Below, one piece after another: positions 30,346-37,233 of a stretch of DNA of 38,220 nt (its first letter is position 1; each line of letters begins with the position of its first letter). Origin of the DNA: Flavobacteriales bacterium UBA6057 (GTDB lineage: Bacteria; Bacteroidota; Bacteroidia; Flavobacteriales_G; Salibacteraceae); contig DIYJ01000014.1 of NCBI GenBank assembly GCA_002428995.1, forward strand, positions 509,416 through 547,635. The letters run 5' to 3'. The notes under the pieces are model-generated. The model was given only the letters and a program-made list of their open reading frames with translations, ran no database searches and was not told the DNA's origin. The position numbers were made by a program, and so were the translations under genes.

Positions 30346-31254
30346 TTAGCTGATCTTGAATGAGGTCATGGACAAGGATCCTGCGATGCACTTGTCATTG
30401 AAAACTTCCACCTCTTCACTGTCTTCCTGAAGAGCCAGCGTGTAGAGCATCGGGTAGTAGTGATCCGGTGTGGGGATGGCCAACCGAGCCGCTTCTCCGA
30501 GGTTGTGGTATTCAATAAGCTTCTTATGTTGTTTTCTGGAAATCAGTGACTTGAATGTCTCGTTGAGGGACAGGGCCCAGTCATACCCGTAGCTCAGTGT
30601 TCCGAATTCCGGAGTGAGCGGTTGCCCGTTCGGAGCTCCGATTTTTCGGAGGTTGTGAATCATGTTTCCACTTCCGAGGATCAACACTCCCTTTTTTCGA
30701 AGGTAGCTGAGCTGCTTCCCCAGGTCGTAGTGATACTGAGGCGGCTTGTGGTAGTCAATGCTGAGCTGCAAAACAGGAATGTCAGCTTCGGGATACATCT
30801 GCCTGACGACTGTCCAGCAACCATGATCGAGGCCCCAATCGTGGTCCAGCTCCACGGAGACCTCAGCCTTGAGGTGCTCCTTTACGTTGCTGGCCAATTC
30901 CGGACTTCCGTTGACGGGGTATTGAACCTCGTACAACTCCCGTGCGAAATTGCCGAAATCGTGAATGGTGCGAGGGGCCTCCATTGCGGTGATGGCGGTG
31001 CCTTTGGTGAGCCAGTGGGCCGATATGCACAAGACAGCTGAGGGAGGCTGAATTTCCTTTCCCAATTGCCTCCAATAGGCGCTGAACTCGTTGTTTTCAA
31101 TGCCGTTCATTGGGCTTCCGTGTCCAATGAAGAGAACGGGCATCATGGTCTCCCGATCGGGTAAGCTGGAAGACAGGCTCGCGAGGGTTTGTGATGCGGA
31201 CATAGTGGCCAGGCTTAGGATTGATGTTTTGCGAATGAAGTCACGCCTTTTCAT
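30346..31254 (-). CDS. ygiD: 4,5-DOPA extradiol dioxygenase (YgiD/LigB-like) with Tat-like leader
   Basis: A 302-residue class III extradiol ring-cleavage dioxygenase of the LigB superfamily. The metal-binding histidines match YgiD: His45 (HGSPMN), His80 (ISAHW), His200 (SGNMIHNL) and His265 (PTPDHYYP). Such enzymes open catechol rings such as L-DOPA. Unlike the E. coli enzyme it begins with MKRRDFIRKTSILSLATMSA, a twin-arginine (Tat) signal, implying export after folding with its metal. The ATG 31254 starts this leader; the 60 codons that stay open upstream lie mostly within the doxX gene and are rejected. It overlaps the upstream DoxX-like gene by 14 bp and closes the YceI-DoxX-dioxygenase operon. 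Confidence 0.93.
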   Translation of the reverse strand: MKRRDFIRKTSILSLATMSASQTLASLSSSLPDRETMMPVLFIGHGSPMNGIENNEFSAYWRQLGKEIQPPSAVLCISAHWLTKGTAITAMEAPRTIHDFGNFARELYEVQYPVNGSPELASNVKEHLKAEVSVELDHDWGLDHGCWTVVRQMYPEADIPVLQLSIDYHKPPQYHYDLGKQLSYLRKKGVLILGSGNMIHNLRKIGAPNGQPLTPEFGTLSYGYDWALSLNETFKSLISRKQHKKLIEYHNLGEAARLAIPTPDHYYPMLYTLALQEDSEEVEVFNDKCIAGSLSMTSFKIS

Positions 31255-31606
31255 GGGAGACCTTTTTGGAATAAAAATAAGATCCAAGCATGGCGCCCAG
31301 CACAAGCAATGGCCCAAAGGCCTCACCATCATGAGCTGCCACATGCGCTCCCGCGGCCAGCGCAAGGTTGAAGAAAAAGGCAGCATATGCCCATTCGCGC
31401 AGGAGCGGGCTTTTGTTCTGGAGGATAGATGCAATGCCGACTATTTTGGCAAAGGCCAGCGGGAGAATGAGCCATACCGGAAAGCCAAGTCGTGTGAAAT
31501 TCTCCGTTGCATGTTCATAGTTGAAGAGGTACATGCCGGCTCCGGAGAGCATGCTGAAGGCAAAAAAGCCCGTGAAAACCCAGTAGATGATCTTGTTTCG
31601 GTTCAT
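31241..31606 (-). CDS. DoxX-like four-helix membrane protein (paralogue)
   Basis: A 121-residue membrane protein with four hydrophobic helices (about 7-26, 43-62, 71-90 and 96-113) and the same opening as the DoxX-like protein at 13336 (KIIYWV-TG). The start ATG 31606 is chosen by alignment with that paralogue; ATG 31624 is 6 codons upstream and equally possible. It is the middle gene of the operon between yceI-like and the extradiol dioxygenase, overlapping the latter by 14 bp. Its partners suggest a role in membrane redox or stress metabolism, but no direct function is known. Confidence 0.88.
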   Translation of the reverse strand: MNRNKIIYWVFTGFFAFSMLSGAGMYLFNYEHATENFTRLGFPVWLILPLAFAKIVGIASILQNKSPLLREWAYAAFFFNLALAAGAHVAAHDGEAFGPLLVLGAMLGSYFYSKKVSHEKA

Positions 31607-31629
31607 GGTTTTGGTGTTTGACATGAGCT

Positions 31630-32157
31630 TTAGTTGAGCACACAAACAATGGTGAGCTCGACTGTCTTGCCGACCATGAAGCCGCCATCGGAGCCGACCC
31701 CATAGTCTGTACGATCCAGGGAAAATGAACCCTCGAACGTGTTGTTGGAAAAGGTGAAGGGAATACTGACGTCCTTGGAAACTCCGTGCATGGTCAAGGT
31801 TCCATTGGCAACGTACCCGGAGGTGTTTCTTGTAACGGTCGTGGATCGGAAGCAGATGGTCGGATACACTTCTACGTGGAAAAAGTCTTCCTTGCGCAGG
31901 TGTTCATCCCGGGACTCGCTTTCTGTATTCACCGATTCGGCACTTACGCAAACATCAAGGAGCGAATGCGGTAGATCATTTCCATCGAAGCGGACCGTTC
32001 CCTTCATATCGCTAAAAGTTCCCTCCACGGTATTGAAACCCATGTTTGAAATCTCGAAGCTGACGTTGGAAGCTTTGGTATTGATCGTTTGTTGACTCTT
32101 GGCTACGTGCGCGCTCAGTATCAAGGATGCAATCAACAGAATATGCCTGACCATCAT
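31630..32157 (-). CDS. YceI family exported protein
   Basis: A 175-residue protein with a signal peptide (MMVRHILLIASLILSAHVAKS) followed by the YceI lipocalin-like barrel: SNVSFEISNMGFNTVEGTFSDMKGTVRFD, DEHLRKEDFFHVEVYPTICFRSTTV, and GTLTMHGVSKDVSIPFTF. The family binds isoprenoid chains such as ubiquinone/menaquinone-related molecules and is common in the periplasm. Starts at 32157 and 32154 are both possible. It is the first gene of the operon with DoxX-like and dioxygenase genes. A Crp/Fnr-like site sits upstream and a Crp/Fnr gene precedes it by 73 bp. Confidence 0.93.
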   Translation of the reverse strand: MMVRHILLIASLILSAHVAKSQQTINTKASNVSFEISNMGFNTVEGTFSDMKGTVRFDGNDLPHSLLDVCVSAESVNTESESRDEHLRKEDFFHVEVYPTICFRSTTVTRNTSGYVANGTLTMHGVSKDVSIPFTFSNNTFEGSFSLDRTDYGVGSDGGFMVGKTVELTIVCVLN

Positions 32158-32172
32158 GTTTGAATTAGAGTA

Positions 32173-32216
32173 CAAACATCTACTGATCAATGCTGGATTG
32201 CATTCACCTAGGTTAA
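32173..32216 (-). promoter_or_regulatory. Candidate Crp/Fnr site and promoter of the YceI operon
   Basis: On the minus strand TTAAC-CTAG-GTGAA (32216-32203) has the 5-N4-5 layout and matches the site upstream of the SDR-ALDH operon at 10 of 14 positions. Its centre lies 36.5 bp upstream of the end of GATGTTTG (32180-32173), a one-mismatch -7 element; this is the same spacing as in the SDR-ALDH case. The adjacent Crp/Fnr gene at 32231-32722 is the likely binding protein. Confidence 0.5.
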
Positions 32217-32230
32217 CAAATGAAGGGGCG

Positions 32231-32722
32231 CTAGGTGTTTGACTTTGCCCACTCACCGCGAATCCTGCTCAGCGCTTGTGGAGTGATGCCCAAATAAGAG
32301 GCGATCATCCGTTGAGGTACGCGCGCCAACAGATCGGGATAAATCTCTACGAAGTGTTGATAGCGATCCCATGCCGATGAACTCATTTGCATGAGCACGC
32401 GGTTTTGCAGCACGCCCAATCGCCTGAGGGCCTTCTCCAGAGATATTTTCAGCTCTTCTGTTGAAAGGTTGTCAATGGTCAAATCCAGGGTTGTGATTTC
32501 CGAATCCTCGAGCGCATCAATGAAAATTCGTGTCTCTCCGTGAATGAAGGCTGCATGGGAGTCGCCAATGATCCAGCCTTCAGGTGCGAACATGTAAATG
32601 TGTTCTTTCCCGTTTTCATCGATGATGTAGCTCCTGAGCAGGCCCTTCACTACAGCATAGGAATTCAACTGAAGGCTTCCTTCTCGCTGAATGATGGTTC
32701 CCTTTTTGACAAATGTGTTCAT
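32231..32722 (-). CDS. Crp/Fnr family transcriptional regulator, short form
   Basis: A 163-residue regulator made of the beta-roll domain (FVKKGTIIQREGSLQLNSYAVVKGLLRSYIIDENGKEHIYMFAPEGW), a dimer helix and an HTH (RMIASYLGITPQALSRIRGEW). It is a paralogue of the regulator at 19438-19911. The start ATG 32722 aligns with the first residue of that paralogue; the frame stays open to an ATG at 32821, but the added 33 residues do not look like the usual family N-terminus. It lacks the cAMP contact residues. It precedes the YceI-DoxX-dioxygenase operon, its probable target. Confidence 0.88.
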   Translation of the reverse strand: MNTFVKKGTIIQREGSLQLNSYAVVKGLLRSYIIDENGKEHIYMFAPEGWIIGDSHAAFIHGETRIFIDALEDSEITTLDLTIDNLSTEELKISLEKALRRLGVLQNRVLMQMSSSAWDRYQHFVEIYPDLLARVPQRMIASYLGITPQALSRIRGEWAKSNT

Positions 32723-32830
32723 GGTGCACGCTCCAGGGGCGATAGGCTTTGTTGATGATTCTTCGCGAAACGTAAGAAGATAAGTCGAATCTGCTGCACC
32801 ATTGCTGAGCAGCTCATCCATCTCAAACGC

Positions 32831-33070
32831 CTATTTCAGCCCGCGCTCTTGCATAGCCTTTTCCAGCTCGTCCCTTTTTTTCTTGTTCCTGCCTGCTACT
32901 GGCAGATAGATCAGTGGAAGGAAAGTGAGCAGTCCGAAGCCGTTTTTCACTGTGCTGTAGATGGCCACGCCAACGAGAAAACCAAAGATGGCAGCGTCAT
33001 ACATCTTGGTGGGTTTCATGGTTTTTGCTGCTTTCAAAAGCTCTTCATCTGTTAGTTCACTCGGCTTCAT
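32831..33070 (-). CDS. Small membrane protein of unknown function
   Basis: A 79-residue protein: a charged N-terminal helix (KPSELTDEELLKAAKTMKPTKMY), two adjacent short hydrophobic segments (about 25-41 and 45-60, AAIFGFLVGVAIYS and GLLTFLPLIYLPVAG) and a highly charged C-terminal helix (RNKKKRDELEKAMQERG). Proteins of this layout are common in Bacteroidota and uncharacterised. ATG 33070 is chosen because the upstream extension is basic and unstructured. It lies 8 codons-worth of bases or more from its neighbours and may form an operon with the RibD_C-family gene upstream (77 bp). Confidence 0.8.
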   Translation of the reverse strand: MKPSELTDEELLKAAKTMKPTKMYDAAIFGFLVGVAIYSTVKNGFGLLTFLPLIYLPVAGRNKKKRDELEKAMQERGLK

Positions 33071-33147
33071 GCTGGTCTTCAGGCGTTTTGTTTTTGCTCG
33101 GATGAAGATAGCTACTTCCTGAGCCCTCTCTGACCGCACCGCTCACA

Positions 33148-33693
33148 TTAGCTCAAGGGTTTTAAGACTTCATAACTCAAAATCATCATACCATCAGGAT
33201 AGGTTTCGTGACTTGCAAGCCTCAATTGCCATGCGTGTCCCAGGTTTTCAAACAGCTTTATGCCCGCGCCAAGAATAATGGGATTCACTTTGATGCGGAT
33301 CTCGTCAATTTGCTCATGCCTTAAGAGCCACTCGGCCAGCTTCCCGCCTCCGCACACATAAATACCTTTTTGGGATCGGTTTCGAATGCCCCGGATGATG
33401 TCCAGATCCAACGCGCTTACGTGCACACCTTCCTCGCAGTTTTCCAAATGGAGCTCGCTTGAGAATATATAGTTTGTCATTCCAGGGTAGGCGTTTTTTC
33501 CGGGCTCCAGCCCAAATTGAAAGCCCATTTCGTAGGTCTTTCTGCCCATCAATACTGTGTCAAAATCAGCGAGGTCTGACTGATACTTTTTGACGCCTTC
33601 GCCTTCGTAGAGGAATTTAGAAACATCATCGCCAGGACCTGAAATGAACCCATCCAGGGAGGTGGCTACGTAGTAAACCATTTTGCTTTGCAT
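33148..33693 (-). CDS. Dihydrofolate reductase/RibD C-terminal family protein
   Basis: A 181-residue protein of the RibD_C/DHFR-like fold. It begins MVYYVATSLDGFISGPGDDV, with the family signature ASLDGFI, followed by FDTVLMGRKTYEMG, IYVCGGGKLAEWLL (the NADPH-binding GGG) and IRIKVNPIILGAGIKLFE. Members reduce pyrimidine or pterin substrates with NADPH; this stand-alone form is of unknown substrate. A weak -7 element GAGCTTTG (33726-33719, minus) lies upstream. The AraC regulator at 33759 is adjacent on the same strand and may control it. Confidence 0.92.
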   Translation of the reverse strand: MQSKMVYYVATSLDGFISGPGDDVSKFLYEGEGVKKYQSDLADFDTVLMGRKTYEMGFQFGLEPGKNAYPGMTNYIFSSELHLENCEEGVHVSALDLDIIRGIRNRSQKGIYVCGGGKLAEWLLRHEQIDEIRIKVNPIILGAGIKLFENLGHAWQLRLASHETYPDGMMILSYEVLKPLS

Positions 33694-33758
33694 ACAAGAG
33701 TGTTTTGTGTTTTGAAGGCAAAGCTCAGGGGATGAATCCCGGATGTATTGTAAAAGGT

Positions 33759-34628
33759 TTACCTCACCTCATCCAGCTGGATCACGTGTGGATAGGCCCT
33801 GGCTTTTTTCATGTAAGATCCCGGGGTCATGCCTGTCACCTCTTTGAAGCTTTTGATGAAATGGGCCTGATCGTAAAACCCGCAGGCTAAGGCTACCTGT
33901 GCCGGGGCCAGATCTTCTTGCTCTGCGAGCAGCCGAATGGCGTTGTTGATCTTTTGGACGATCTGGAGCTTTTTGGGTGTGATGCCTACCGACTTTTTGA
34001 ACTCGCTGATAATGTGTTTTTGGGAAAACCGATACTCGGTGCTCAGCGATTTCAGTGTGGTAGCATCAAAACCTTCGGATTCCATGATGGAGGCTGCCAA
34101 CCCCGGTTCATAGCCTGTTTGGGAAAGCCTGCGCAAAAAGAACAGCTCTATTTGATGGATTCGTTCCCGGAAGCTTTTGCAGAGAATCAACTGTTCTCTC
34201 AGCTCGGATATGCCGGCTTTGTCGATCAACTCTGCCTCCACAATCTGATTGGTGACTTCCTCGGCAGATAGTGTGAACAGGGGCGCCAGTCCGTGCGCCT
34301 CGAATTGAATGGAAACGGTGGAGGCATTTCTTTCAGAGCGGTAAATCAGCGGCTGATGGAATAAACCGGTGATCCAGGAGCGGGGCAGCCGAGACTGCAC
34401 CTTGTCCTCTCCGCTGTTCACCATCATAAATCTTGGTCCGTCATCCAGGGTAATGATGAGTCTTGGGCAGCCATCGGGTAGCAACATTTCGAAATCTGAA
34501 ACGCCACTGTACCCCTCGTAACACAAGATCGAGTGAACCAGATGCCTCAGCGGATAGGCCGGTATGTGAAAGTCGAGTGTCAAACCAGTTGCTTCAACGA
34601 ATGGGTTACAAAGAACAATATCCAACAT
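33759..34628 (-). CDS. AraC family transcriptional regulator (DUF6597-type N-terminus)
   Basis: A 289-residue regulator. The N-terminal domain (LTLDFHIPAYPLRHLVHSILCYEGY..., LPDGCPRLIITLDDG) matches the DUF6597 sensor found in many Bacteroidota AraC proteins. The C-terminal HTH region (about 190-285: LKSLSTEYRFSQKHIISEFKKSVGITPKKLQ, then PAQVALACGFYDQAHFIKSFKEVTGMTPGSYMKK) is canonical. ATG 34628 is the first ATG; a GTG 11 codons upstream stays in frame. It is followed closely by the RibD_C-family gene (65 bp). Confidence 0.92.
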   Translation of the reverse strand: MLDIVLCNPFVEATGLTLDFHIPAYPLRHLVHSILCYEGYSGVSDFEMLLPDGCPRLIITLDDGPRFMMVNSGEDKVQSRLPRSWITGLFHQPLIYRSERNASTVSIQFEAHGLAPLFTLSAEEVTNQIVEAELIDKAGISELREQLILCKSFRERIHQIELFFLRRLSQTGYEPGLAASIMESEGFDATTLKSLSTEYRFSQKHIISEFKKSVGITPKKLQIVQKINNAIRLLAEQEDLAPAQVALACGFYDQAHFIKSFKEVTGMTPGSYMKKARAYPHVIQLDEVR

Positions 34629-34662
34629 ATCAATCAAAAACGTACTGCTGTTCCAAAGCACG

Positions 34663-34774
34663 TTGAGATCAGATGATCAGAAAATCAGTTGATTAGATAA
34701 TGAGTTGAGGCAGAGCATGAAGCCGGCCTTTTTCTTTTTGTGGGCACCAGATCGAAGAGAAATTGTGCGTTGGC
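34663..34774. repeat. Dispersed intergenic repeat, copy B
   Basis: Homologous without gaps to 20965-21076. Octamer-phased left part (minus strand units ATCTAATC, AACTGATT, TTCTGATC, ATCTGATC) plus a conserved core with TTTTTGTGGGCACCAGATCG. Similarity stops abruptly at the same point on both sides in the two copies, which defines a 112-bp unit. Both copies lie upstream of, and have the same orientation relative to, a minus-strand transcription unit's end or start. Confidence 0.85.
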
Positions 34775-34892
34775 TTTGCGCAGCGATTTGGTGTTTGAAG
34801 GTCGCGTGAAACGCGATCGAGTTTAAATCGCAGCAAGCTGAAATTTCGATTCGCGCTCTGGTCACAAAAAGATAACAGCCTTGACCTTTGCT

Positions 34893-34916
34893 CTACTTTG
34901 TGTCAAGACAAAGTAG
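34893..34916. repeat. CTACTTTGT/ACAAAGTAG hairpin
   Basis: Nine-base perfect arms (34893-34901 and 34908-34916) with a 6-base loop. The surrounding sequence (TTGACCTTTGCTCTACTTTG) has the look of a repetitive intergenic element rather than a terminator, since no T run follows on either strand. Confidence 0.55.
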
Positions 34917-34992
34917 AAAGAGCGAAAACCATTAACCCCACCTGTTGGATGGTCGAGGGCAAAGAAGCGGACAATCATTTCATCTGATCGCC

Positions 34993-35472
34993 CTATTCCT
35001 CCACCGGATAATGATCCGCATCCCCATAAATCACCTTCCATTTCTCGCCACGTTTTTCCCAAACAAAAGTGTTTGGCCCGGTGGATTGGGTGACTGTTCC
35101 ATCTTTCGCGATCAGGGAGTCGGAAAAGACAAACGAAGAAATAGCGTGCTCACTTCCCATGGGGATGACCTTAAGGTCCGTCCATTTAGTGTGAAATACC
35201 TCCAGGGTGGCCATGAAGGCCTCCGATCCCGTTTTCACATCCTCGTAGGTGATGCGATGGCCATCGGCTAACATGGTGTATTCTGGCCATAGCAAATCAA
35301 TGACTCCCTTGGCGTTGCGCGAAGTATCGGCCGCATGAAAGGCCCAAACCTGCTCTTCAACTTCGCTCACCACTTCGGAGGGATCAGTCTTCTGAGGTTC
35401 CTTCTGCTCAGCGCAGCTCATCAGCAGAAATGCAAGGCTCAGCAATGACGTAGCAATAGTCAGTAATCTCAT
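34993..35472 (-). CDS. NTF2-like (SnoaL/DUF4440-type) lipoprotein
   Basis: A 159-residue lipoprotein: signal peptide with lipobox LMSC (Cys20), then an NTF2-like domain (EEQVWAFHAADTSRNAKGVIDLLWPEYTMLADGHRITYEDVKTG... TFVWEKRGEKWKVIYGDADHY). The WKVIYGDADH end is the usual last strand of DUF4440/SnoaL-like proteins. These cone-shaped folds bind small hydrophobic ligands or act as enzymes; the role is unknown. It stands alone, 126 bp or so from the repeat hairpin. Confidence 0.88.
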   Translation of the reverse strand: MRLLTIATSLLSLAFLLMSCAEQKEPQKTDPSEVVSEVEEQVWAFHAADTSRNAKGVIDLLWPEYTMLADGHRITYEDVKTGSEAFMATLEVFHTKWTDLKVIPMGSEHAISSFVFSDSLIAKDGTVTQSTGPNTFVWEKRGEKWKVIYGDADHYPVEE

Positions 35473-35568
35473 GGCCGGTTCAATTCAGATGCAAGACGAG
35501 GTTGTGAGCCTTGGTTGGCTTGCCCGGCTTTTGAGCTGGTGTTTTTGCTGCTTCCGTCATCCAGGATG

Positions 35569-36966
35569 CTATCGAACCGCTCGGAGGATGTGGTTTGGGA
35601 TCATTTCGTTAGGCGGTGTTGCCTTCCCATAAAGCTGGTACGAATTATAGTTCCCGCCAGTGAAAATGGTGATCATATCCAGTTCGGGCCAGATATTGAT
35701 CTTCTGTCCTCCATTCCCTGTTGCCATGTATGAATTGAATTTCTGGCCATCTACTACGAAGTACTTGTGTTTCCACATGTATCCGTAATCGCCCTCGTCC
35801 ATTTGAAACGTTTTATCCGCCCATTCCTGTGATAGAACTTGCTTTCCCTTCCATCGGCCTCCATCCTTGTACATAATCGCCAGTTTCAAGAGATCGCGGG
35901 GTGTTGCATAAAGCTGGTTGAAGGTGTTGATGCTGGAGGGATTCGGCTCAAACGACCAGCTGTAATTTGTAATGCCCAAAGGTTCGAACAGGTACTGTCG
36001 GGCAAAATCCTCTATTTCATCGTTGATCGCGATTTCGATCAAGCTGTTCAAAGTGATGGAACAGCCGGTGCAATAGGACGAAGACTCCCCAGGGCTTTTC
36101 ACCATAGGTAAATCAAGGATATGCTTGATCCAATCTTCACTTTGCATCATGGCTTGCTCGCTACCCGCGCTCTCCGGGTTATTGTTTTCACAATCCATTC
36201 CATGGCGGTACATGAGGAAATCCTCTATTGTGATCTGTTCTTTCAGGGTATCCAGATTGGCAATTTCAGGATACTTCGAACGGAAGTAGGGAAGGAGTTT
36301 GTCCTTCTCGCTGTTGATAAAACCCTGGTCAATGGCAATTCCGATGAGTCCGCCTTTTATGGACTTCCCGGCTGAGCGAAGCTGATGCTGCGTGTTCTGA
36401 TCATACCCGTAGAAATACTCTTCGAGCACCAGCTTGTCGTTTTTGTATATGAGTATGCTGTGGACATCCCGATAATCACCGGCAATGGTCCTTCTGACCA
36501 TATCGATGATGGTCCCTGAATTCTGAAACGCATCTTCAAGTCTGCCGGTTTCCAGTCCATCTGACGTGCTTTCAGGGACCTTGTAGGTGTAGCCTTCCGA
36601 TTGGCCAAACAGCTTGCTTCTGGGAATCATTTTGGCCCTTTCAATGTCTTTGCTGATGAGCTTGAAGTCTTGCCCCTCGGTTGTGTAGCCGTTAACCCTG
36701 TTGGACTTATCCCGCGTAAAAACCACGAATCCGTTTTGCACATCTGTGAAGGTGTCACCGGCTGTATGCTTTAGCGGATACTTAGCTCCATCCAGGATCG
36801 CATAGAGGATGGTATCCATGGGGGAAGCGATAATTTCTATCGTGGTATTTCCCACATACTCGTACTCGCCATCGTAGTGTGTGAGCTGTTCATATCCCGT
36901 TTCCTCCTTGGTTGTTGAGCAACCGAGTAGCACGTAGATTATCAGGACTATCGGAAGTTTATTCAT
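35569..36966 (-). CDS. Beta-lactamase-family serine hydrolase, lipoprotein
   Basis: A 465-residue lipoprotein (lipobox VLLGC, Cys16). An N-terminal domain of about 110 residues (Tyr- and Gly-rich, YDGEYEYVGNTTIEII...) precedes the class C beta-lactamase/esterase domain. The nucleophile motif SAGK is at Ser198-Lys201, the second motif is YCT (Tyr298) in place of YxN, and the third is probably GNGG near the C-terminus. The Asn-to-Thr change is known in esterase-like members and argues against lactam hydrolysis. The ATG 36966 starts the signal peptide. A GldL-like peptide gene lies 50 bp upstream. Confidence 0.9.
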   Translation of the reverse strand: MNKLPIVLIIYVLLGCSTTKEETGYEQLTHYDGEYEYVGNTTIEIIASPMDTILYAILDGAKYPLKHTAGDTFTDVQNGFVVFTRDKSNRVNGYTTEGQDFKLISKDIERAKMIPRSKLFGQSEGYTYKVPESTSDGLETGRLEDAFQNSGTIIDMVRRTIAGDYRDVHSILIYKNDKLVLEEYFYGYDQNTQHQLRSAGKSIKGGLIGIAIDQGFINSEKDKLLPYFRSKYPEIANLDTLKEQITIEDFLMYRHGMDCENNNPESAGSEQAMMQSEDWIKHILDLPMVKSPGESSSYCTGCSITLNSLIEIAINDEIEDFARQYLFEPLGITNYSWSFEPNPSSINTFNQLYATPRDLLKLAIMYKDGGRWKGKQVLSQEWADKTFQMDEGDYGYMWKHKYFVVDGQKFNSYMATGNGGQKINIWPELDMITIFTGGNYNSYQLYGKATPPNEMIPNHILRAVR

Positions 36967-37016
36967 GTTGTTCAGTTGTATCCTGTCCAGTGAGTGGACT
37001 CTTTGTGGACCGGTTG

Positions 37017-37199
37017 TCAATCTGCGGCTTTTCTTTTTCGGACCACGGAAACAATAAGGAGAATGAAACCTGAAGCGAACATTAAAGGTCCTGAAATGAT
37101 GGATTGGAAGAGATCCGGCCAGTGCTGGATTTTGAACAACACCCCTTGCACGGAGAGGAGAGCACCTAAGGCGATGAGCACGATGGAGGCTATTTTCAT
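37017..37199 (-). CDS. Small GldL-related membrane protein
   Basis: A 60-residue two-helix protein: TM1 about 4-23, then VLFKIQHWPDLFQ, TM2 about 34-53 and a basic end (RKRKAAD). The sequence FKIQHWP is the hallmark of the GldL gliding/T9SS motor protein, but the rest of GldL is absent. Such short GldL-like peptides are frequent in Bacteroidota and uncharacterised. It lies upstream of the serine hydrolase gene, possibly co-transcribed, and 34 bp downstream of the TonB/MORN gene. Confidence 0.82.
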   Translation of the reverse strand: MKIASIVLIALGALLSVQGVLFKIQHWPDLFQSIISGPLMFASGFILLIVSVVRKRKAAD

Positions 37200-37233
37200 G
37201 GTCTTTGCTTTTTGATCGCTTTCGGCAAATGGG

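Larger units (their letters stand above)
34629..34992. other. 364-bp gene-free interval holding dispersed repeat B and its tail
   Basis: It contains repeat copy B (34663-34774), a variable segment, and then a distinctive hairpin CTACTTTGT-GTCAAG-ACAAAGTAG (34893-34916). Open frames on the minus strand that cross it (34677-34865, 34862-35062) have no supported start and are judged non-coding. Repeat copy A at 20965 lacks the second half, so this interval seems to be a composite of two repeat-like segments. Confidence 0.6.

Noticed and set aside
34677..34865. Peptide frames crossing repeats A and B (ISLRSGAHKK.KAGF)
   Set aside because: The shared peptide results from the shared DNA repeat; starts and flanks differ and there is no upstream promoter or conserved beginning.
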